Assembly: GCF_021117295.1 (NCBI RefSeq)
Contig: NZ_CP088247.1
Span: forward strand, 3,797,001-3,861,000
Length of the DNA: 64,000 bases
Source: Methylorubrum sp. B1-46
GTDB lineage: Bacteria; Pseudomonadota; Alphaproteobacteria; Rhizobiales; Beijerinckiaceae
Direction: 5' to 3'
Shown here: positions 16,599-24,305 of the stretch, in pieces
Position numbering within the stretch: position 1 is the first letter of the stretch
Layout of the letters: every line of letters starts with the position of its first letter
Program-made: the position numbers and the translations under genes
Notes under the pieces: generated by a model
Database searches by the model: none
What the model was told of the DNA's origin: nothing
What the model saw: only the letters and a program-made list of their open reading frames with translations

Positions 16599-18632
16599 AT
16601 GGCGACCACCCACCCCCAGCCCACCCTGTGCGACGCGACCCGCGCCATGCTGCGCGCGGCCCATGTCGCGTGGCTGCACCCCAAGGGCGGCGTCGGACGC
16701 GTCTGGATCGGACGCAAGGGCGTCGACGCCGAGGGTGACGAGATTTTCGAAGGCGAGACGGTCGACCCGGCCGCGGTCACGCTGTCCCCTGCATTCGCGA
16801 ACGCCGACTACAGCAGCCTGAACACGTTCTGGGGACGCCGACGCTCGGGCGAGTGCCTGAAATCCGTCGGGTCGACCATCCTGGATTTCGACTACAACAA
16901 GGCGGGCCTGCGCTTCGACGGCTGGGCGCCCGAGGCGGTGCGGGACGTCCTCGTCGAGGCGATGGCCGAGGCCGGCGTCCCTCTGCCCTCGATCTGGGTC
17001 GCCACGGGACGGAACTTGCAGGCGACGTACGGCTGCGATGGCGTGAAGGCTGCCGCCTGGGCCCGCGTCGAGGCTATCTACGACGCGCTGCATGGGCCGG
17101 ACCTCGCGACCAATGGGTTGCCCAAGGCCAAGCGCAAGCGTGACGACGCCGTGCTCGATGCATTCGAGGCCCGGATGCTTCCGGTGTGGCGCCTGTTCCG
17201 CGACGCCGGGCTCGACCGCGTCTGCCGCGACGGTGCCCGCGTCGTGCGCCTCGTCGGCTCGGTGAACGCCAAGTCCGGCGTGATGGCGCGGCTCCTGGGA
17301 TTGTCCTCGTTTGGGGACGCGGTTCGCTACGACTTCCACGCCCTTGCTGACGCGATCCTGCCGCTCTCGCGCGCGGAGATCCTGGAGCGGCGCCGGGTCC
17401 GCGCCGAGGCCAAGGCCGCGGTGCCCGCCAACGACAACCCGGCGCCGGCCAAGCCCCGCCGCCATGCCGGCCCGACCGGCCGGTGGACCGGGATCCTTCG
17501 CGACCTCCACGCGTGGCGTGACGGCATGGGCGCCCCTCCGGTCGGCATGCGCGAGCTCTGGATCTTCCTGACTGCCAACGCGACGGCTCACGTCCGTGGC
17601 GGCTGCCGCGAGGATTGGGCCGCCGAGCTCGCCCCTCTGGCCGGCCTGTCCGAGCGCGAGGCCTTCCGCGCCCTCGGAACGCTCGACCGTCGCCAGCGTC
17701 GCCACGAGGCCGGCGAGACCGACGAGCACAAGGGCGTCGAGCAGAGCCCACTCTACAACTACTCGGCCGCGACCATCGTCGACCTGCTCGACGTCCAAGT
17801 CGAGCAGGCAGAGGCGTTCGGGCTGCGCGCCCTGTTCCCCGGCGGTGGCAAGGCGCTGACACCGGCCGAGCGCCAGCGAGCGAGCCGTGACGCGCGCAAC
17901 CCCGACCGGGTCACTCGTTCGGGGCAGGTCGAGGACAGGATTACCGACGGCGGGATCGCACGGCTCTGGAAGCTTGCCGGGCTCTCGCTGGACCGATGCG
18001 CCCAGATCGTGGGGCGCAGCCGCTCCGGCGTCGCCAAGGCGATCGCAGAGGCCGAGGCGGCGCCGCGAGAGCCCGGCGTCATCCCCCTCGACGAGATGTT
18101 CTCGACAGGACCCGTCTTTGCGGGATCGCCCGAGGCCGAGGCTCTCGTCTCGACGGGCTTCGAGACGACCACGCCGTCCACGACGATCGTCGATGCCTCC
18201 GACGGCTTCTCGGCCGTCCACGATACGTCACGCTATATTGTGGTCTCCGCCTCGCGTGAGCTGCCCGTCACCTTGCCCGAACCCGAGCCGGTCCGGGTGA
18301 CGAGGGTCACGCCCTTCCACGCCGTCGTCGAGACGGCCTCGGCGGTCTGGACGTGGACGCAGACCGAGGACGTCTGGGGGCGCGGCCGGTTCGACACGTG
18401 GTTCCTGGAAGCGGGCACCCCGACCCCGGCCGACGCCGCCATGGCCGAGGCTGCCCGCCGTGAGCTCGCCGGGAGCGTCGTTGCCGCCCCGAGACGGGCC
18501 CGTCGGGCGCCCATCGCCTCGAAGGCCCGCCACGGCGTGAGGGGCCGTCTCGGGGCTTCCCGGCCCCTGCCGGTCACGGCCGCCGACCGCCAGCGCGAGG
18601 TGGATCTCTACCGCGAGGCATCGGGCGGATAG
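16599..18632 (+). CDS. Primase-like replication protein of phage/plasmid type
   Basis: A 677-residue protein. The N-terminal half has motifs in the order seen in archaeo-eukaryotic primase (AEP)-like plasmid and phage Rep proteins: a TILDFD acidic strand near residue 92, an ATGRNLQATYG motif near 132, and RVVRLVGSVNAKSG near 215-228. A helix-turn-helix-like segment lies around 455-485 (SLDRCAQIVGRSRSGVAKAI). It probably primes or initiates replication of the element. It stands alone ahead of the small-gene cluster and is followed by a terminator-like hairpin. No helicase motif is visible. A phage-type DNA-binding protein of another class cannot be excluded. Confidence 0.55.
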   Translation: MATTHPQPTLCDATRAMLRAAHVAWLHPKGGVGRVWIGRKGVDAEGDEIFEGETVDPAAVTLSPAFANADYSSLNTFWGRRRSGECLKSVGSTILDFDYNKAGLRFDGWAPEAVRDVLVEAMAEAGVPLPSIWVATGRNLQATYGCDGVKAAAWARVEAIYDALHGPDLATNGLPKAKRKRDDAVLDAFEARMLPVWRLFRDAGLDRVCRDGARVVRLVGSVNAKSGVMARLLGLSSFGDAVRYDFHALADAILPLSRAEILERRRVRAEAKAAVPANDNPAPAKPRRHAGPTGRWTGILRDLHAWRDGMGAPPVGMRELWIFLTANATAHVRGGCREDWAAELAPLAGLSEREAFRALGTLDRRQRRHEAGETDEHKGVEQSPLYNYSAATIVDLLDVQVEQAEAFGLRALFPGGGKALTPAERQRASRDARNPDRVTRSGQVEDRITDGGIARLWKLAGLSLDRCAQIVGRSRSGVAKAIAEAEAAPREPGVIPLDEMFSTGPVFAGSPEAEALVSTGFETTTPSTTIVDASDGFSAVHDTSRYIVVSASRELPVTLPEPEPVRVTRVTPFHAVVETASAVWTWTQTEDVWGRGRFDTWFLEAGTPTPADAAMAEAARRELAGSVVAAPRRARRAPIASKARHGVRGRLGASRPLPVTAADRQREVDLYREASGG

Positions 18633-18702
18633 TCGATAGATCCGCCGTCTCGCCCTTGTAGCTGCCTAGGGGGCGCGGTACATAATACCTGCCTTCGTAG
18701 GG

Positions 18703-18721
18703 CGAGATGCAGCACATCTCG
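18703..18721. other. 7-bp hairpin between replication gene and small-gene cluster
   Basis: CGAGATG and CATCTCG form a perfect 7-bp stem with a 5-nt loop, just before the stronger hairpin at 18725-18751. Two adjacent hairpins in a 300-bp gap suggest a terminator or RNA-level control. Confidence 0.35.
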
Positions 18722-18724
18722 AAG

Positions 18725-18751
18725 AGCCCGTCCCGCAGCCCGGGGCGGGCT
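18725..18751 (+). terminator. GC-rich hairpin after the replication gene
   Basis: An 11-bp stem (one G-T pair) with a 5-nt loop, followed by TCTTC then TTT, lies 93 bp after the stop of the 677-codon gene. It resembles a rho-independent terminator with a weak T-tract. Confidence 0.5.
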
Positions 18752-18874
18752 TCTTCATGTTTGGCGCCCCGGTTCCCTTGATGACGGGACCGCCGGACCC
18801 ATGACCTCGCCTCCGACGTCTATCCGAATTCCATAGGCCGCGTGACGCTCCCGGAACGAACCGGAGAGCCCCAC

Positions 18875-18937
18875 GTGAAGAAGTCCCTCGCCGTCCCCAG
18901 CCTGACCGCTCCCGCCGCCCTCGCCGAGGCGGCCTGA
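18875..18937 (+). CDS. Possible 20-residue leader peptide
   Basis: A GTG-started 20-codon frame (Val-Lys-Lys-Ser, then Ala/Pro-rich) with GGAGAG upstream ends one base before the GTG start of the next gene. The spacing suggests translational coupling or a leader role. It may equally be chance. Confidence 0.25.
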   Translation: MKKSLAVPSLTAPAALAEAA

Positions 18938-18938
18938 C

Positions 18939-19310
18939 GTGTCCCACGTCAGCTCCACCACGCCCCGCGCCCGGGCCACCGACCACGCGGTCGTGAGGTA
19001 CTGCCAGCGCTGCCTTGGCGCGGTCGTCGATGAGGGGCTCGACGACCAGCAGGCTCTCAAGGCCTTGCGCACGAAGGGCGTCGACCTCGCATGGGTCCGG
19101 GCTCGGATCGCCGCCGTGGGTGGGGTCATCCTCGCCGCCGGGTCGAGGACCGGTGACGTCGTCGCCTTCCCCGAGGCAATGAAGTTCAGGGTCGTCGACG
19201 GCGTCGTCGTCACCGTCCTCGCCCGCGTCGCCAAGTTCGCTCCCGCCGGACCGGCATCGGCCGTCCCGCCCCGCCCCCGCAGCGTCCTCGAACTGGGAGG
19301 CGCGTCGTGA
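18939..19310 (+). CDS. Phage-element hypothetical protein, 123 residues
   Basis: First longer gene of a plus-strand run in which almost every junction overlaps by 4 bp (GTGA or ATGA). It has an Arg/Ala-rich N terminus, a helical middle with two Cys (YCQRCLG), and a hydrophobic strand region around 60-95. No family is recognised. The GTG start is one base after the preceding small frame and the stop overlaps the next gene. Confidence 0.55.
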   Translation: MSHVSSTTPRARATDHAVVRYCQRCLGAVVDEGLDDQQALKALRTKGVDLAWVRARIAAVGGVILAAGSRTGDVVAFPEAMKFRVVDGVVVTVLARVAKFAPAGPASAVPPRPRSVLELGGAS

Positions 19311-19567
19311 GCGAGCCCAAGCCCCTGACCTTCACCGAATGCGCCGATCCGCAGTCCTGCCGGGACGCGATCCGGCCCCTTCTCGCCCCGGGCATGACAT
19401 GGTCCGAGGTCCACTGCGGCCGCTGCGGTCGCCAGGGGATCGTCCTCCACGCCGACCTCGGGATCGAGCCTCCGGTCCCCGTCGAGGCCGACGTGCCTGC
19501 GCCCGAGCCCGAGCCCGATCCCGCACCGGCCGACGAGCCCGCGCCCGTCACGGGAGGCAAGCGGTGA
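19307..19567 (+). CDS. Phage-element small protein with a CxxC motif
   Basis: An 86-residue acidic protein with CGRCG near residue 37-41, preceded by two further cysteines, so a small metal site is possible. The tail is a Pro/Glu/Asp repeat. It overlaps both neighbours by 4 bp. Function unknown. Confidence 0.55.
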   Translation: MSEPKPLTFTECADPQSCRDAIRPLLAPGMTWSEVHCGRCGRQGIVLHADLGIEPPVPVEADVPAPEPEPDPAPADEPAPVTGGKR

Positions 19568-20016
19568 CCCGGTACGGCCTTCCCTTCCAGGGCTATCACC
19601 AGCGGCGCGAAGCCGAGTGGGTCGGGGCCCTCGTCCTGATGGGCGTGGAGATCGCGCTGCTGCTGCCGGGCGCCACGTTCTCCCGCCCGACGATCGGAGC
19701 CTTCTCGGACATCGCCCCCGAGGGGACGTGGGGCGCCGCGCTCCTCGGCGTGGCCGTGGTTCGCATGATCGGTCTTTGGGTCAACGGATCCAAGCGCCAC
19801 TCCCCCTCGCTCCGGCTCGTCACCGCCGCCGTCGGCGCAGCCGTCCGGACCGCGTTGGCCTGGCTCCTCGCCAAGGACGGCTACCCCGGCTGGAACACGG
19901 GCGTGGGGGCCTACGGCGTGCTCGCCGTGGTCGACGCCTACTGCGCCTTCCGGGCCATCTGGGACCAGGGCGCGAACGACGCCCGGGCGGCCATCCTCCG
20001 GAGGGCCGCCCGGTGA
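19564..20016 (+). CDS. Membrane protein of the phage lysis module
   Basis: A 150-residue protein from the GTG at 19564 (the frame stays open upstream but that overlaps the previous gene). Three hydrophobic segments are visible at about 20-38, 55-72 and 115-132, with a basic loop between. Its place just before holin-like and endolysin genes suggests a phage inner-membrane protein. It may be holin-related; no family signature is seen. Confidence 0.55.
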   Translation: MTRYGLPFQGYHQRREAEWVGALVLMGVEIALLLPGATFSRPTIGAFSDIAPEGTWGAALLGVAVVRMIGLWVNGSKRHSPSLRLVTAAVGAAVRTALAWLLAKDGYPGWNTGVGAYGVLAVVDAYCAFRAIWDQGANDARAAILRRAAR

Positions 20017-20345
20017 TCGACTGGCTCTCCACGCTGACCACCCTGCCCGGTGACGCCCTCAAGGCGATCGGCACCGTCGCCGTCGGCGGCCTGCTCGCGG
20101 TGGGCACCTACGTCCTCGCCCGGATCAAGGAAGCGCGCCGTCCGCCCGAGCAGGCCCTCGGACTGCCGCGGATCGCCCTCGACCCGGCCGACCGCGACCT
20201 CGGCTTCACGCTCGTCCGGACGGGCACGGACCTGACCCGCGCCCTCCACGAGCATGGCGAGATCCTGCGCGCGTCCATGCCGCCCGGCGGCGGTACGCCC
20301 CCGGCCGCTACCCCCACCCATCGCAGCCGCCGGAGGCAGCCGTGA
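20013..20345 (+). CDS. Single-pass membrane protein, phage element
   Basis: 110 residues from a GTG overlapping the preceding stop. One membrane segment (about residues 17-37) is followed by a charged helical stretch and a Pro/Arg-rich tail. It is arranged like small phage proteins anchored in the inner membrane near holins. Function unknown. Confidence 0.5.
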   Translation: MIDWLSTLTTLPGDALKAIGTVAVGGLLAVGTYVLARIKEARRPPEQALGLPRIALDPADRDLGFTLVRTGTDLTRALHEHGEILRASMPPGGGTPPAATPTHRSRRRQP

Positions 20346-20581
20346 AGCTCCGCAAGCCGAGGATCGTCTCGAACCCCAAGGCCGTCGCCCGGCACAGCCG
20401 CGTCGTCTGGCTGTCGGGCGCCGGCTTCGTCTTCTCCGCGCTTCAGGCCGGACTGGCCTGCCTTGCGAGCGATCCGCCGTTCGGCCCGATCCCCTTCGCG
20501 GTCGCCACCACGGTCGTGTCGCTCGGCGCGCTCGTCCTGCCCTTCCTCGCCAACCGCCACCTATCCGGGGACCAAGCCTGA
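20342..20581 (+). CDS. Holin-like small membrane protein
   Basis: 79 residues with a basic N terminus and two hydrophobic segments (about 22-42 and 51-70), size and topology typical of class II holins, which make the inner-membrane hole during phage lysis. It directly precedes and overlaps the endolysin gene by one base. The call rests on topology and position, not sequence family. Confidence 0.5.
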   Translation: MKLRKPRIVSNPKAVARHSRVVWLSGAGFVFSALQAGLACLASDPPFGPIPFAVATTVVSLGALVLPFLANRHLSGDQA

Positions 20582-21180
20582 TGCTCGCCTTCCTTCGCAA
20601 GCTCGGCGTCGCGTTTGCCGTCGGCACCGCCAACGCCGCTCCCCGAGCCGCAGCCCCGGTGCCGGTCGCAGTGACGGGAAAGGCCTCAGGTCGGCGGCCG
20701 TCCCGGATCCTGCTCGTGCCGGCGGCCGCCGCGGCGTGCACCGGCCTCGTCGGCGGGTTCGAGGCGCTTCGCACCACCGCCTACCGGGACATCGTGGGCG
20801 TTCCGACGATCTGCTGGGGCGAGACCCAGGGAGTGCGCATGGGCATGACCAAGACGGTCGCCGAGCGCAACTCGATCTTCGCCCGGCGTCTCGACGAATT
20901 CGCCTCCCACGTCGAGCGCTGCGTCCCGTCGGCGGTCTCGATGCCGGTCGAGCGATACGCCGCCCACGTCTCGCTCGCTTACAACATCGGGTGGGCCGGC
21001 TACTGCGCTTCCTCGGTCGCCCGGCTGCAGAACTCAGGCGACGTGCGCGGGGCCTGCGACGCCTTCCGGAGCTTCAACAAGGTCGGGAAGGGCAAGCCGC
21101 CGAACCGCGTCCTCGTTGTCTCGAACGGCCTCACCCGCCGGCGTGCCGAGGAGCGCGCCCTCTGCCTGAAGGGGGCCTGA
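20581..21180 (+). CDS. GH24 lysozyme-type phage endolysin
   Basis: 199 residues from the ATG at 20581, which overlaps the holin-like stop; the frame open upstream is a shadow. The N terminus has a weakly hydrophobic stretch and residues 43-56 are Ala-rich hydrophobic, so membrane-tethered (SAR-like) export is possible. The catalytic triad of T4-type lysozymes is present with canonical spacing: Glu61, Asp70, Thr76 (E-x8-D-x5-T), followed by CWGETQG. It would cleave peptidoglycan at lysis. A conserved YNIGWAGYC segment follows near 138. Confidence 0.9.
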   Translation: MLAFLRKLGVAFAVGTANAAPRAAAPVPVAVTGKASGRRPSRILLVPAAAAACTGLVGGFEALRTTAYRDIVGVPTICWGETQGVRMGMTKTVAERNSIFARRLDEFASHVERCVPSAVSMPVERYAAHVSLAYNIGWAGYCASSVARLQNSGDVRGACDAFRSFNKVGKGKPPNRVLVVSNGLTRRRAEERALCLKGA

Positions 21181-21181
21181 C

Positions 21182-21433
21182 ATGTCGGGCCAGCCGATCC
21201 CCGAGGGGGCGATCCAGGTCGTCCAGCGCGAGCAAGAGCCCCACCCCGTGCCAGGCATGGGCTGGCGCGAGACCGGGCGCGCCTTCCTGACGACGTACGC
21301 GCCGTACCCGTACGTCCACTCGATCGAAGTCCAGCTCCACCCCGACGGACCCTGGCTGCCCTGGCCGATGCCGGGCCCGCCCGAGGCTGACCAGATCGTC
21401 GACCTCACAGAAGCTTCCGAGGCCACCCCATGA
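21182..21433 (+). CDS. Phage-element hypothetical protein, 83 residues
   Basis: A soluble, Pro- and Trp-containing small protein starting one base after the endolysin stop and overlapping the next gene by 4 bp. No motif is recognised. It probably belongs to the lysis transcript. Confidence 0.5.
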   Translation: MSGQPIPEGAIQVVQREQEPHPVPGMGWRETGRAFLTTYAPYPYVHSIEVQLHPDGPWLPWPMPGPPEADQIVDLTEASEATP

Positions 21434-21807
21434 GCACCTGGGCAATCTTTTGGGTCGGGCTGTTCGCCCTTCTCGCATTCGGCCGTCTCGTATCGGAGGC
21501 CGGTTTGGTCCTGCGGGCACATGCCGGCCGCGACCAGAGCTCGACCACCGATCCGGACGTCACGCTCGTGCCTGGCAACATCGTCGAGCTGCCTCCTGGC
21601 GCGGAGGTGCGGACCTTCTTCTCGGCCGAGGGTATCGGAGAGGTGTCGTCCGCGTTCGAGGATGCGCCCGACGCCTACGACATCGGGCGCGCCAAGGGGA
21701 TGCTCGCCTCCGGAAGCCTGGTCACGCGCCTGAAGGGTGAGCGCCTCATGCTGAGGGTGAACCTGCGTCGGGCTCAGCGTGGCCTTCCCGCTCTCGGCTG
21801 CGAGTGA
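21430..21807 (+). CDS. Membrane-anchored phage-element protein
   Basis: 125 residues with an N-terminal membrane segment (residues 4-22) and a soluble alpha/beta C-terminal part. It lies between the endolysin and the spanin-like pair and overlaps both neighbours by 4 bp. Function unknown. Confidence 0.5.
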   Translation: MSTWAIFWVGLFALLAFGRLVSEAGLVLRAHAGRDQSSTTDPDVTLVPGNIVELPPGAEVRTFFSAEGIGEVSSAFEDAPDAYDIGRAKGMLASGSLVTRLKGERLMLRVNLRRAQRGLPALGCE

Positions 21808-22190
21808 GCATGCTCGACTTGGCGCTCGCCCTCGTCTGGACGCCTCTCGGGCTCGGCGCCCTGGTTGCCGCGGCGGCCGCCGTCGCCGCGGTCGTCTACC
21901 TGCCTCGGTTCGCCCTGCCGGCCGCGGCCGTGGCGCTGGCGCTCGCCGGGGCGGCCTACGTCGCGCACGTCCGGACGGAGCTCGATGCTGCCCGGCGCGA
22001 GCGGGACGAGGCCAAGGCCGAGGCCGCCGGCAAGGCCGCGGCGATCGAGGCCTTGGAGGGATTGTCCCGTACGAGGGACGCGCGGGCCGCCCGGTCCCGC
22101 GAGACGCACCGCCGGATCCAGGCCGCGCCGGGCACCGACGACGGTCCTGTCGCCCCCGTCCTTCGCGACGTGCTGGAGGGCGGCCGATGA
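21804..22190 (+). CDS. Rz-like inner-membrane spanin candidate
   Basis: 128 residues from GTG 21804 (an ATG two codons later is an alternative). Hydrophobic segments occupy about 10-55, then a charged helix with heptad-like Arg/Glu/Ala repeats runs to about 100. That is the layout of an i-spanin: membrane anchor plus periplasmic coiled coil. It overlaps the lipoprotein gene downstream, as Rz/Rz1 pairs do. The hydrophobic part is longer than in classical Rz, so the call is by architecture only. Confidence 0.5.
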   Translation: MSMLDLALALVWTPLGLGALVAAAAAVAAVVYLPRFALPAAAVALALAGAAYVAHVRTELDAARRERDEAKAEAAGKAAAIEALEGLSRTRDARAARSRETHRRIQAAPGTDDGPVAPVLRDVLEGGR

Positions 22191-22417
22191 ACCGGATCCT
22201 TGCCAGCGCGGCGATCGCCGCCTGCCTCGCCGGGTGCCAGACCACGGCCCGGCCGACCGTACAGGCCTCGATGCTGGCCTGCCAGGAGGCGCCGACGTGG
22301 CGCCGCGGCGGGACGCAGCGCGACGTCGCCGGCTACGTCACCGACCTGCGGGACGCGCACGCGGACTGCCGAGGCAAGCTCGGGGCCGTCCATGGCCTCG
22401 TCGGGGGGCGCCCGTGA
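22187..22417 (+). CDS. Rz1-like outer-membrane lipoprotein spanin candidate
   Basis: 76 residues with a lipoprotein signal peptide: a short hydrophobic stretch ending in LAGC, cysteine at residue 17. The mature part has two more cysteines. It overlaps the preceding Rz-like gene by 4 bp. Rz1 proteins are small outer-membrane lipoproteins that pair with Rz to fuse membranes at lysis. Confidence 0.55.
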   Translation: MNRILASAAIAACLAGCQTTARPTVQASMLACQEAPTWRRGGTQRDVAGYVTDLRDAHADCRGKLGAVHGLVGGRP

Positions 22418-22614
22418 CGCCCGAAGTCCTCGCCCTTCTCGCCGTCGCCTGCCTCGTGCCGGAACCGGAGGTGCCGCGTCCGGATCCGGCGCTCATGGCC
22501 GCGGTCGTCGCCCTTCGCCCGGGCCCGGTCGCGAGCCCGCCGGCCCCGCCGGAGGTAGCCGCTGCGATCGCCGCGGCCGCGGCCCACGGGCCCGGACGGA
22601 GGAAGCGCAGGTGA
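22414..22614 (+). CDS. Small Ala/Pro-rich protein, phage element
   Basis: 66 residues from a GTG overlapping the lipoprotein stop. Hydrophobic N terminus, Pro- and Ala-rich middle, basic tail. No family recognised; may be membrane-associated. Confidence 0.4.
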   Translation: MTPEVLALLAVACLVPEPEVPRPDPALMAAVVALRPGPVASPPAPPEVAAAIAAAAAHGPGRRKRR

Positions 22615-22847
22615 GGCGTCGATCCGGTCCCGAGGCGACGGTGATGCGCGAGTGCGCCCTGTTCATGTGGGCAGGCGGCCGATCGGCGGCGGGGATCGCC
22701 GAGGCCTGCGGCATCAACACGAACCACGTCTACGTCCTCGCCTGCCTCGCGCGCCGGGCCGGCGATCCCCGCGCGCATCGCCGTCCTCCGGGGAAGCGCG
22801 CTCCTGAATCGCGCGATCTCGATTTTGAAATTCGGGGTGACCGGTGA
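22611..22847 (+). CDS. Small basic HTH-like protein, phage element
   Basis: 78 residues from a GTG overlapping the previous stop. Residues about 20-48 (AGGRSAAGIAEACGINTNHV) have a helix-turn-helix-like pattern, followed by a very basic tail. A small DNA-binding protein, perhaps terminase-small-subunit-like or regulatory, is possible. No terminase large subunit is present to support the first idea. Confidence 0.4.
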   Translation: MRRRSGPEATVMRECALFMWAGGRSAAGIAEACGINTNHVYVLACLARRAGDPRAHRRPPGKRAPESRDLDFEIRGDR

Positions 22848-23035
22848 CGCTGCTCCCGCCCGCCCCGGACAACCTCGCCAGGCAGGTCGCCCTCATGCGT
22901 GCGATGGGCGGCCCGATCCCCGTGCCGGGCTACACCGCCGAGGAGATGTCCCTTGCGAGGGACAAGATCTCCGCGGCGCTCGGGCGGGCCGCGGATCGGT
23001 CGACCACCCGTCCCTTTCAGAGGCCCCGGCCATGA
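22844..23035 (+). CDS. Phage-element hypothetical protein, 63 residues
   Basis: A small GTG-started frame overlapping its neighbours by 4 bp on both sides. Mostly helical with an Arg-rich end. No family recognised. Confidence 0.4.
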   Translation: MTLLPPAPDNLARQVALMRAMGGPIPVPGYTAEEMSLARDKISAALGRAADRSTTRPFQRPRP

Positions 23036-23232
23036 AGGGGGCGCGGGAGGACTGGGGATCCCGCCTCAGATTTCGGCCATCACAGGAGCGGGTGCGCGCC
23101 CTCGTCGCGTGGTGCACCATGACGGGCGAGGATCCCGACGTCGCGTGCTTGGAGAGATGGGGCGCTCCGGCGAGCCAGCTGATCCGAGGCGCGCCGCGCA
23201 GGCCGAAGGGGCCCCGACGGGCGCAGGCCTAG
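23032..23232 (+). CDS. Phage-element basic hypothetical protein, 66 residues
   Basis: Starts at the ATG overlapping the previous stop. Basic, with two Trp-containing helices and two Cys. It is last in the plus-strand run and its end overlaps the convergent Xre gene by 4 bp. Confidence 0.4.
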   Translation: MKGAREDWGSRLRFRPSQERVRALVAWCTMTGEDPDVACLERWGAPASQLIRGAPRRPKGPRRAQA

Positions 23233-23471
23233 CGCGTGCGTAGGTAGACGCCGGGGCCGCGGCCGGCTTCCGGATCGCCAGGATCGAACTCAACGCCGGC
23301 GCCTAACAGAGCACCGAGCACAGCATTCTGTGTCGCCCGTATCGGCTTGCGCGTCTCGCTCTCAAGGTTGTCGATCGTCCGCGCGGACACGCCCGCTAGA
23401 TCGGCGAGCTGGTCGCGCGACAAGTTCAGGAGCGCGCGCGCGGCACGGATTTGGGGACCGGACGGGTACAT
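23229..23471 (-). CDS. Xre-family HTH transcriptional regulator
   Basis: An 80-residue protein with a classic lambda-repressor-type helix-turn-helix: RDQLADLAGVSARTIDNLE at about 19-37. It is the only minus-strand gene between two plus-strand runs, with an inverted repeat just upstream of its start, so it probably represses itself and the divergent antirepressor transcript. No dimerisation or cleavage domain is present, so it would be controlled by a partner, not by RecA. Confidence 0.75.
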   Translation of the reverse strand: MYPSGPQIRAARALLNLSRDQLADLAGVSARTIDNLESETRKPIRATQNAVLGALLGAGVEFDPGDPEAGRGPGVYLRTR

Positions 23472-23498
23472 GCAGACAGGGTAGCGAAATTTCTTTCA

Positions 23499-23514
23499 CG
23501 CGCAAGGTTGCGCG
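23499..23514. promoter_or_regulatory. Candidate Xre operator
   Basis: CGCGCAA-GG-TTGCGCG is a perfect 7-bp inverted repeat with a 2-nt centre, 28 bp upstream of the Xre start codon and about 110 bp upstream of the divergent gene at 23622. Its position suits a repressor site controlling both directions. Confidence 0.5.
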
Positions 23515-23542
23515 AATCCAGAAATGTGCTCAAATTTGGTTA

Positions 23543-23559
23543 ACCCCTCGCCGAGGGGT
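23543..23559. promoter_or_regulatory. Second palindrome in the Xre/antirepressor gap
   Basis: ACCCCTCG-C-CGAGGGGT is a perfect 8-bp inverted repeat with a single central base. It could be a second operator or a small hairpin in the 5' leader of the 23622 transcript. Confidence 0.35.
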
Positions 23560-23621
23560 GGCCCGAGGAAGCGGAGGCAACCGCCGCCCCGGGCCTGGTC
23601 GCACACGGGACGGAGACCCCA

Positions 23622-24305
23622 ATGCGCGAGCCGAGCCAGAACGATACCACGCCGCCGATCCTCACGCGCCTGTCCGAGAACCCGGCGGCCAGGGAATTCC
23701 ACGACTTCATCGAAGAGGTCCGAGCCTACGACGACGCCCTCCGCGCGTCGGACCCCCACGCAGCTCACGCGGCGCTCACCCAGCGCTCGCTGGAGATCGA
23801 GCCGCTCTTCGACGAGATCCGCGGCGCGGTGATGCTGAAGCTGCTCACGAAGATGCACCGCGTCACCGAGGCCGAGAAGGGCAAGGCCGCCGGCGACCTC
23901 ACCGCGCCCGGCGCGCCCGATCAGCGGGGGCTGTGGGACGGCGATCCCCTGTACGGTCCGGACGACGCGGCGCGCGAGGCGGCCTTCAAGCGTGATCCTG
24001 GCCGGTGGCTGCCGGGCGCGACGCCGTCCGCCACGACCCTGTTCCGCGGCGAGGGCTGCTGGCTCGTCGAGCGCGGCGACCGGATCCTGCTCGCCACGTA
24101 CGCCGTCCTCAGCTGTGCGCAGTCCGACGCGGACGAGTGCCACGAGAAAGCGGTCGACGACGGATGGGGCGGGATCGTCGTCGTCGGGCCGCCCGGCCTG
24201 GCGAAGGTCGCCCGAGTCCCCCATGGGGCGGCCGAGACGGGCATCACCGTGGAATTCGTCGAGGTCGACCTCGGCACGGCGCCGACCAGCGGGAGGGCTG
24301 CATGA
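23622..24305 (+). CDS. Phage-element hypothetical protein, 227 residues
   Basis: A soluble acidic protein, helical in its first 90 residues, with a mixed alpha/beta C-terminal part (about 145-215). It has two Cys-containing segments and no recognised motif. It overlaps the antirepressor gene by 4 bp and is controlled from the same gap as the Xre gene, so a role in the regulatory switch is possible. The frame of the next gene also runs open through it but is a shadow. Confidence 0.55.
   Translation: MREPSQNDTTPPILTRLSENPAAREFHDFIEEVRAYDDALRASDPHAAHAALTQRSLEIEPLFDEIRGAVMLKLLTKMHRVTEAEKGKAAGDLTAPGAPDQRGLWDGDPLYGPDDAAREAAFKRDPGRWLPGATPSATTLFRGEGCWLVERGDRILLATYAVLSCAQSDADECHEKAVDDGWGGIVVVGPPGLAKVARVPHGAAETGITVEFVEVDLGTAPTSGRAA

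Noticed and set aside
16230..18221. 663-codon minus-strand frame
   Set aside because: Antisense shadow of the replication gene, with no recognisable domain.
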